A stretch of 64,000 nt of DNA from Silene latifolia (Eukaryota > Streptophyta > Magnoliopsida > Caryophyllales > Caryophyllaceae). The notes under the pieces are model-generated. The model had not been told where the DNA came from. It made no database searches and worked only from the letters and a program-made list of their open reading frames with translations. Positions within the stretch are counted from its first letter, which is position 1. Each line of letters starts with the position of its first letter. Of the stretch, positions 56,861 through 64,000 are shown in pieces. The DNA lies in contig NC_133538.1 of assembly GCF_048544455.1 (NCBI RefSeq), positions 5,114,658 through 5,178,657 on the forward strand. Direction: 5' to 3'. Both the position numbers and the translations under genes were made by a program.

Positions 56861-57895
56861 TTTAGGACCCTTTAGGTCGGTCGTCCTTTTTCGGATCTAG
56901 GTATGTGATCTTCTCATTCGTATCACTATTTTTCTTCATTTTCGATCAATTATTGTAGATCTACTATTTTCAGACGCTTTTCAATCTACTATTTTTTTCG
57001 ATAATGTATTGCTAAATCATTTTCATTATAATGCAGGTTTTAATCATCCTCGAAGAATTATCCGATCAGTACGAACGCAACAAAATCAATTTCGGAGCAT
57101 TTTTGATCTACTATTTGTATGTCCTGTTCGCTCTCTATAATACTTACTTCGTCAATTTTCGTTTATTAGGTTTTTCTCATTGTTCATTGCTTAATATGTT
57201 TCGTTTTTGTTAATATTGTGCTTTTTTGTTGTTGTTGTTGTGGTGCTCTGTTGATTCTGCAATGTCGATATAGTTCTGTGTTTTTGTATCATGAAACTTG
57301 GAGGTGATATTGTGAATATTGGACTGATGTGTTGTTGTTAAACCTGGGTTAATTTTGTGAATTTTGTAGTAGTTTTTGTGAATCTGGTGGAATATTTTGT
57401 GAATCTGGTGGAATATTTTGCGAGTCATTCTCATTATAATGCAGGAAGTTAAACCTGCCTCATGATTGTAATCTTTTTATGATGAGTTTATGTGAATGCT
57501 TGTCTGAAGCATAGACCTTATCTTGCAAAACCTATAGACCACTTTGTCCATAGTTGGTCATTTGTAAAACTTCATCTGAATGCTTTACCTTGTTTTGATA
57601 TGGCTTTTAATCCTACTTATCTGGAATGTACTTATACGAAAAATGACATTTTGTGTATGTGTATGAAATGTATTACTTATTATGTTTTAGTTATTTTCAT
57701 TTATTTTTGTCTGAACTGTTTTAGTTATTTATATGCCTAGGTCAATTGCTCCTGTCTGCGTATACATTGCCAACTATGGACACTTGGTGTACGGGTCGGG
57801 TAGTCGATATCTTTGAAGAGGCAGAGTTTGAGCTCATTAAATGGATATGCTATCTTGCCGACAGCTTGCCGATGACGTAGGGATAGACTAGTATT
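56861..57895. other. Unassigned AT-rich DNA
   Basis: No gene recognised. TTTTGTGAATCTGGTGGAAT is tandemly duplicated at 57376-57420, a phrase related to the repeats at 60600-60965. Confidence 0.5.
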
Positions 57896-58506
57896 GTTCA
57901 TTTGAAATATAATTTAGTAGCTACATTCCCTATCACGCAAGGGTACACTTTTAAGTCTTACAAATGTGTTCTTAAGGTATTACTATGCTCAAACTCTGCC
58001 TCATCTGTACAATTCCTTGGGTTGTATTAAAACGGAATTTTAGGTTACCTTTCTTTCCATGTACTAGTAGAATGAATATGTATCATAGATGAAGATGATA
58101 ACGATGAAGATCGATCCCTACAAACAAGCCTTTCTCACGACCTATATTTATTTTCGCCATATCCCAACATTTGTGTTGCTCATTTAGCCCGGCCTTCTAG
58201 TTGTGACGGTTTCCTGGCTAAATGAGCAACACCAAATGGTGGGATATGGCAGAACATATATGCCATGAGAAAGACTTGTTTTGGAGGGATCGATTATCTT
58301 CATCGTCCTCATCTTCATCTTTGATATATTTGCTTTCTTGTACATCTAAAGAAAGCTTGCCTACAATGCCCTTATAATACAACACAAGGAATTGTACATG
58401 TAAGTCAATATGAGGACAGTAATACCTTATGAACACAGTTGTAGGACTTAAAGTTTTACCCTCGCGTGATAGGGATGTAGCTACTAAATAATATTTCAAA
58501 TGAACC
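57896..58506. repeat. 610-bp imperfect inverted repeat
   Basis: Arms about 57896-58190 and 58205-58506. The left outer end TTCATTTGAAATATAATTTAGTAGC pairs with the right outer end GCTACTAAATAATATTTCAAATGAA; the centre TGCTCATTTAGCC pairs with GGCTAAATGAGCA around a ~25-bp loop. Divergence between arms looks like 15-20%. Could be a foldback element or a hairpin-RNA locus. Confidence 0.85.
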
Positions 58507-59819
58507 TATTATGTTTAGTTGTCGGTCGGTGTACTTAGGTCTATCACCGTTAGTATTTAATCTTACTTTTGTATACTTGCTAAGGCACTCTTGTATAAAT
58601 ATGTAATCAGTAGTTTTCTATTTCGGATGTTGTATCAACATAATGTATGAATATTATGTTCTATTAATCAAGTTTATTTTCCTTTTATTTTGTCAATCCT
58701 CGAGCATCTATCTTTCATAATAACTTCGAATACAACTTTCATAATAATTTAGCTGGCATGCACTTGATGAGATTCTGTTCTGTCTCTCGATGCTGTAATG
58801 TTGATTCATAATTACGTGAATCCTATACTTGATTTTGTGAATCTTGGAGTAGTTGTTGTGAAACCTAGATCGGCCATTGTGAAACTTATTCATTTAGTTA
58901 CTAACCTACTATGCGTTCCTATTATTATTTTTAGTGAATTATGGAGTCTTGGTGCAAAGGGTGTGTCGTTAATACTTTTGAAGAAGACGAATCGTCATTT
59001 CGTGCAGCTTATGTCTCAAAAAACAAAACGCAATCCGCTTTGTCTTTTAAGGAAGTCGATTTGGCGTAGTTAAATTATCTTCCCCTCGCTATCACTCACA
59101 ACATTCTGTTTTCAATATTCAAGGAGTTATGCATAATATATTTTCTAAACTTGATGCCTTTGAAGACAAGGCAAATATGGCTATTGTGTGTCTGGAATTG
59201 GTCTCGCTTATATCTTATTCATCCCAATGCTCCTGTAACCGGCCGCATATTGCTTTCTCTTGAAATCAACCATGTGGAGGGTATTCTAATTATTCATAGG
59301 GGTGCTATCCTAATATTCCAAACGTGCAAATGTTTGTCGATCGATAATATGTCACTAAATTCATCCTTCATTTTCACCAATATAACCATCCAAGTGCCAT
59401 GAACCTTCCGAATGCTATTGATCGCGCTTACAATTTATGAGAACTTACGTTCTTTACCTCCAGTGATGTCTACTGAACGAGCCACTGCAATTGCTATTGC
59501 TGTCAACTTATTACGCAATTGTATAGATGCATGTTCTATTGATTTACCTTCTATTATGGACCTATAGCCTACATTTGCATCCCTTTTCCTAAAATACTAT
59601 CTTTGTAATTTTCGGCATTGAACGTTGCTATCTTGTTTGCCGTGTTCTATTGTCGATAGTTTATAAATATAATGTATGACTACTATGTTTTATTAATGAA
59701 GTTTGCTTTGTGTTCTTTGTTTTTTGTGAATCCTTGCGTTCCCTATTGTTTCATAATAACTTCGAATGACAATTTCAATAATAACTTCAATAATAACTTC
59801 ATGCCCCGCTGACATTTCC
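58507..59819 (+). other. AT-rich region with a possible decayed small plus-strand gene
   Basis: From ATG 58941 (MESWCKGCVVNTFEEDESSF) a frame runs about 42 codons to TAG. The next frame continues plausibly (VKLSSPRYHSQHSVFNIQGV, KLDAFEDKANMAIVCLELVS) with several later stops, ending near 59566. I do not recognise the family. Coding status is uncertain. Confidence 0.25.
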
Positions 59820-60597
59820 GGCCCCCTCATCAAGTTAACCCCCGTCCCCAAAAAGGGTTCACCCGTCCCCTCTTAGGGTGTCTTTTGGTCTTGGCGTTGG
59901 TCGAATGACTATGTACAAGGGAAAGGGTTTAGGGTTGGATTAGGCGGATCCGCGGTAGCGGATCCACCTAATCCAACCCTAAACCCTTTCCTTCCCGTTT
60001 AGGACACCCGCCCCCTACCGTTAACCCCGTCCCCAAAAAGGGTTCACCCGTCCCCTCCTAGGATGTCTTTTGGTCTTGGCGTTGGTCGAATGACTATGTA
60101 CAAGGGAAAGGGTTTAGGGTTGGATTAGGCGGATCCGTGGTAGCGGATCCGCCTAACCCAACCCTAAACCCTTTCCCGTCCCGTTTAGGACACCCGCCCC
60201 TACTGTAACCCCGTCCCCAAAAAGGGTTCACCCGTCCCCTCCTAGGGTGTCTTTTGGTCTTGGCGTTGGTCGAATGACTATGTACAAGGGAAAGGGTTTA
60301 GGGTTGGATTAGGCGGATCCGCGGTAGCGATCCGCCTAATCCAACCCTAAACCCTTTCCCGTCCCGCTTTAGGACACCCGCCCCCTATCGTTAACCCCGT
60401 CCCCAAAAAGGGTTCACCCGTCCCCTCCTAGGGTGTCTTTTGGTCTTTTCGTTGGTCGAATTACCGCGGATCCGCCTAATCCAACCCTAAACCCTTTCCC
60501 GTCCCGTTTTAGGACACCCGCCCCTATCGTTAACCCCGTCCCCCAAAAAGGGTTCACCCGTCCCCTCCTAGGGTGTCTTTTGGTCTTGGCGTTAGAT
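59820..60597. repeat. ~185-bp tandem repeat with telomere-motif hairpin
   Basis: The GTTAACCCC landmark recurs at 59834, 60020, ~60205, 60390 and 60529: three full units of ~185 bp, one shortened (139 bp) and one partial. Full units carry a ~35-bp-arm hairpin, GGGAAAGGGTTTAGGGTTGG and its complement around GGATCCGC-GGTA-GCGGATCC. They also contain GGGTTCACCCGTCCCCT. Confidence 0.93.
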
Positions 60598-60599
60598 CA

Positions 60600-60965
60600 A
60601 GAACAGTTTCAGACTATAAATCATATAGCTTATTTTTGAATCCTATAGCTTATTTTGTGAAACTGGGGTTTATTTTGTGCATCTCGTGTCTTATCCCGGA
60701 TTCGACTATATAAATTTTATACCTTATTTTGTGAATCATAGAGGTTAATTTGTGAAACTGGGAGTTATTTTGTGAATCTCGTGTCTTCTCCTCACATTCG
60801 TACTATATAAATCTTATGCCTTATTGAAAAGAATCCTTGAGGTTATTTCGTGAAACCGGAGAGTTATTTTGTGAATCTCGTCATATCCCCCAAAATAAAC
60901 TATATAAATCTTAGTTCTTATTTTTGTGTATCCTTTAAGCTTATTTTGTGACGCTAAAGATGATT
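60600..60965. repeat. AT-rich ~110-bp repeats (TATTTTGTGAATC type)
   Basis: Three to four units, each with CTTATTTTGTGAA, a CTGGGGTTATTTTGTG phrase, ATCTCGTGTCTTATCC and ACTATATAAATTTT. A further ~120-bp copy lies in the FAR1 pseudogene intron at about 63000-63120 in the same orientation. Confidence 0.75.
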
Positions 60966-61113
60966 ATTGTGAAACAGGCTACAAGATGAAGCGACCATCA
61001 CAGCGGTTGTGCAAGCAAGCGCTTCGCACTGTGCATTGTTGAGCAAGCCGCCGCTCCTCCGCAAAGAAAAACAGAGGGTGCGTACAGAGGGACCGCCACA
61101 AAGTGAGGACTCG

Positions 61114-61940
61114 AATGTCGCCAAAAGGGTTGTACAACTTTCTCGAAAGATACGAAAAATCCACCGAGCGATCAGCGATTCAAGCTATAAAAGACATGGG
61201 CTTTGGCGGTCCTGTTAATGATTGAAACAGACAAGGTTCCCGGACCTTGCTTATTGGCTAGTGTCAAATTACAACCCCGCAAAGGGATGGTTATTTGACA
61301 AAAACTCCCCTCAGTATTAGAGGAGGACATCCATCTTTGCATGAGCATTCCAATGGGTTCAAGACCTGTTGAGGAAGCGTCACATGTGGATAAGTGTCCG
61401 GCTTATTTAGCTACGTTGGAAAACTTCCGAAAGCAATATCCACACAAATATATCGATGATCACCACGTCTTGAACAAATTATCCATGCAGAAAGATGGTT
61501 GAGAAGACTTTAAACGAAATTTCATCGTTTACATATTCTCGTCTCTGTTGGGTGGTGTGCAAGGGAATCGCGCAAGTTTGAGGATTTTAAAAGTTTAGGT
61601 GATACTTCACCGATTCCGAATTCAATTGGTGCAATTTCATCAAATGTAAGTTGGTGACCAAGTTGAGTCTTGGCAAAAGGAGGAGTGGAGAGATGTCAAA
61701 CGCTTGAAAGGAGATAATTTTTTTGGTGGACCCATTATGGTGCTCGTGTACATTTACTTGGACCGTTTCGTCTACAAATCAAGATTGGTCATAAGAAAGT
61801 TTCCAACTTGTTGTAATTGGACGAAAGAAAAAATTGCAAAAAGAATTAAACAGGAGTTGAAGGCAAATAAAGGTTTCGGTCAAGGTTTTGTGGAGCCTCC
61901 CCTTGTCATGAGCTACCACACACTCGCACCCGCACCTCAG
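61114..61940 (+). pseudogene. Decayed plant transposon-associated gene (DUF1985-like N-part)
   Basis: Plus-strand fragments in shifting frames: ATG 61114 MSPKGLYNFLERYEKSTERS, AIKDMGFGG, then AYWLVSNYNPAKGWLFDKNS, EEDIHLCMSIPMGSRPVEEA, FKRNFIVYIFSSLL, DTSPIPNFNWCNFI and GPIMVLVYIYLDRF near 61730. This order (MGFG.L, WLV.NY..., E.DVH...G.P.G, NWC, YLDR) is that of the N-terminal region of Ulp1-protease/DUF1985-type proteins carried by plant MULE transposons. No protease part is present. At least five frameshifts or stops. It converges on the FAR1-like gene. Confidence 0.55.
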
Positions 61941-64000
61941 CCACCGGTCACATCCGACTCTTCTTTCCTTTTGAGCATACCAACAGTTAACTGAATCTCA
62001 GACCACACCACAGACATTCCAATCTGTTTTGTACTGGTATTGTTGTATTTCTCTAACAGATTCCCATTCCAATCATAAACGTCACTTTTGAGTGCATTCT
62101 TGCTCCACCTTTGCAAAATATATTTATCAGGTATGTCCTTAAACTTTCCCGAACAAACCCAAATGATGTGACTGCATAAAATACCTCTCCTTTCAAACAG
62201 TTTACATGTGCACCTTACATCATTCGTGCTTCTACTGCACTCAACTGCAAATTTTAGTCCTTTCTTTGCATCCTCAACTAACGACACTTCAAAGTTCGTC
62301 ACAGATCTCAGCGAAGTGTATCCAACCAAACCGCAGGTATTTATTGAAAGCTTCACCTGGTTTTGGAACTCATAGAACATCGCATGGGTATAGCTTCTCA
62401 CTGCTTGTGTCTCCCATTTTGACCCATAAAGTGTTTCAGGGATTGAATTCGCATTCTCCTCTTCACGAGCTTCAAAGCAGTGCTTTTGGTGGTCAGTGGC
62501 GCTTTCATAGCGCACCAAGAACTCGGTTAATGTCCCGTATTTGTTTTCAAACCTATTAAAGAAACTATTAGCACTCTCTGACCTTTGTGTAGTTCGTAGT
62601 AAACCGCCCATTGGCACATTTCTGAAATAAGCGGGTATCCATGTGTGTCTATCAGTGAACTTCCCATTCAACCATGTATTGTCTTCCAAGGAGAAATCGT
62701 TCATGACTTTAAGCCACTTCTCTTCAAATTCCCTGCTCTAGGTCATCGTCCCATACAACACCGTCGTGACGGGTTAAAAAGTCGGTATCTCTACACATTT
62801 TACTCCCAACCTTGTCGGTTATTTTCTTCATGATGTGCCACATGCAAAACCGATGTTTCATTGCTTTTGAACTTAGCTGCAATGAACAAAATCAAATTAT
62901 CGACCGTCACCATCATTTTATAATAACTAAATTCACGCAGTTTCACATAACAAAGTCATACGATGCACTATTATGTAAATCTCAAGTCTTATCCTCGATT
63001 CGACTATAAATCATATAGCTTATTTTGTGAATCCTATAGCTTATTTTGTAAATCTGGGGTTATTTTGTGAATCTCATGTCTTATCCTGGATTCGGACTAT
63101 ATAAATTTTGTGCCTTATTCGCGATATAAGTACGTGAAACATATATTTACCCCATTTCACAAATTCATGATCTAGTTTCGCATAATAAGCACTACGATTC
63201 ACATAAACAAAAACCAATCAAATTATTACAACCATCATATTTTATGAGGTACGATTTGCAAATTTCAGAAACATACCTGAATCGCTTTAATTATTCCCCG
63301 GTCTTCGCCGTGATGATGTAGTTAGGCTCCTTCCCACCCATAGTCGCCATAAACCGGTCAAATACCCACATGAATGACTCCTCGTTTTCATGTTCTATAA
63401 GCGCACATGCAAATGTGATTGACCTTTTATGATGGTCAATGCCCGTGAAAGGCGTGAACGTCATGTTGTACTTGTTTGTACCATAAGTTGGGTCGTATGA
63501 AACTCCATCCCCAAACAGAGCATACGCTCTTTGCATGTCACAATCCGTCCGTAAAATCCTTGTCAATGCGTTCTTGGAATCTTTTTCATAAACAAAGTGG
63601 AGCCCTTTTGTTTCAGCTAGGGTGTCTAAGCGTGATTTGAACATTTCCCCATCATGACTGTTCATTAGACACTTCATTTCCTCTGAAAATTTTTGAATTG
63701 CTTGACTCATTGCTTCGACATTTTGAAAACCACCCAATTGTTGAGTGCATAGTTGGTGTGTTAAGCTAGGACCAACATTTGCTTTTGAATGGTGACAATC
63801 ATTTGCATATGAAATTCATTGATATTTTCAAAAAGTTTCTCAAATTCCTTATTTTTCACAACATCAAGCGGGTGATTGTGACCCTCAATAAACACGTCAA
63901 CCATGTACTTGTTCTCATGGAACTTGAACTTTATCATTGCTGGACAGCCCCACCTTATAATCTTTGTTATTCTTGTGGTTGACCCTTTGTTGGAACTCTC
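61937..64000 (-). pseudogene. FAR1/FHY3-type (MULE-derived) gene, partial
   Basis: Minus strand, entering from the right edge. FAR1 DNA-binding domain end: IRWGCPAMIKFKFHENKYMV and VFIEGHNHPLDVV (63950-63860). After a frameshift near 63810: CHHSKANVGPSLTHQL, then the MULE transposase domain: YALFGDGVSYDPTYGTNKYN, FTGIDHHKRSITFACALIEH, SFMWVFDRFMATMGGKEPNY. Frameshift near 63306, then DRGIIKAIQ and an intron (62877-63276, CAG/GTATGT..TTGCAG). Next exon: KAMKHRFCMWHIMKKI, frameshift near 62745, EEKWLKVMNDFSLEDNTW, RTTQRSESANSFFNRF and the SWIM zinc finger VRCTCKLFERRGILCSHI near 62200. Stop at 61937. Domain order is complete apart from the missing N-terminus; three frameshifts make it a pseudogene. 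FAR1-type proteins are either light-signalling transcription factors or MULE transposases; this setting favours the latter. Confidence 0.85.
62877..63276 (-). other. Intron of the FAR1-type pseudogene
   Basis: Donor CAG/GTATGTTTC at 63276 and acceptor TTGCAG/CTAAG at 62877. The exons join in phase 0 (IKAIQ to LSSKAMKHRFC). It contains a ~120-bp copy of the AT-rich repeat found at 60613-60735. Confidence 0.75.

Overview
This is flowering-plant nuclear heterochromatin. I see no ordinary host gene, no rRNA and no tRNA. Nearly all of the window is transposable elements, many nested inside one another. A Tat-type (Retand-like) Ty3/gypsy element with an internal tandem array, plus the abundance of the palindromes ACTCGATCGAGT and GGTCGATCGACC, would fit Caryophyllales (Silene and relatives). 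That placement is inference. Nearly every coding region is broken by stops or frameshifts.

Layout. 1-3961: right end of a CACTA (En/Spm) DNA transposon, transposase on the minus strand. It is inserted into the Gag-protease frame of gypsy element F (3962-6568, minus strand). 6569-8693: AT-rich sequence with a foldback element that contains a Stowaway-like MITE. 8694-56860: a five-level nest. Host element E (Tat/Retand-like gypsy, minus strand) has its 3' LTR at 8694-11189, a 57-bp tandem array, two genes antisense to its own transcript (40720-44350 and 45518-46942), pol and gag (47682-54260), a leader and a truncated 5' LTR (55846-56860). Element A (12099-39506, plus strand) sits inside E's array with a CATAG/CATGG target duplication. 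Element D (Athila-like, minus) is inside A (16996-37079). Element B (non-autonomous, Athila-like LTR and PBS, minus) is inside D (18103-33599, target duplication GAGCA). Copia element C (minus) is inside B (22099-30942, target duplication CACCA). 56861-64000: unassigned AT-rich DNA, a 610-bp inverted repeat, a ~185-bp tandem array carrying a telomere-motif hairpin, and two decayed convergent genes: a plus-strand transposon-associated gene and a minus-strand FAR1/FHY3-type (MULE-derived) gene.

Most notable points. (1) Twelve-bp palindromes centred on TCGATCGA recur in otherwise different elements (F, A, D, B) as doublets spaced 19 or 21 bp apart, close to two helical turns. (2) Element E carries an intron-containing plant-mobile-domain-like gene in antisense; the orientation explains how the introns survived retrotransposition. 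(3) Copia element C has nearly identical LTRs but a badly broken coding region, which suggests it was mobilised in trans. (4) By-eye LTR divergence conflicts with the nesting order for A and E.
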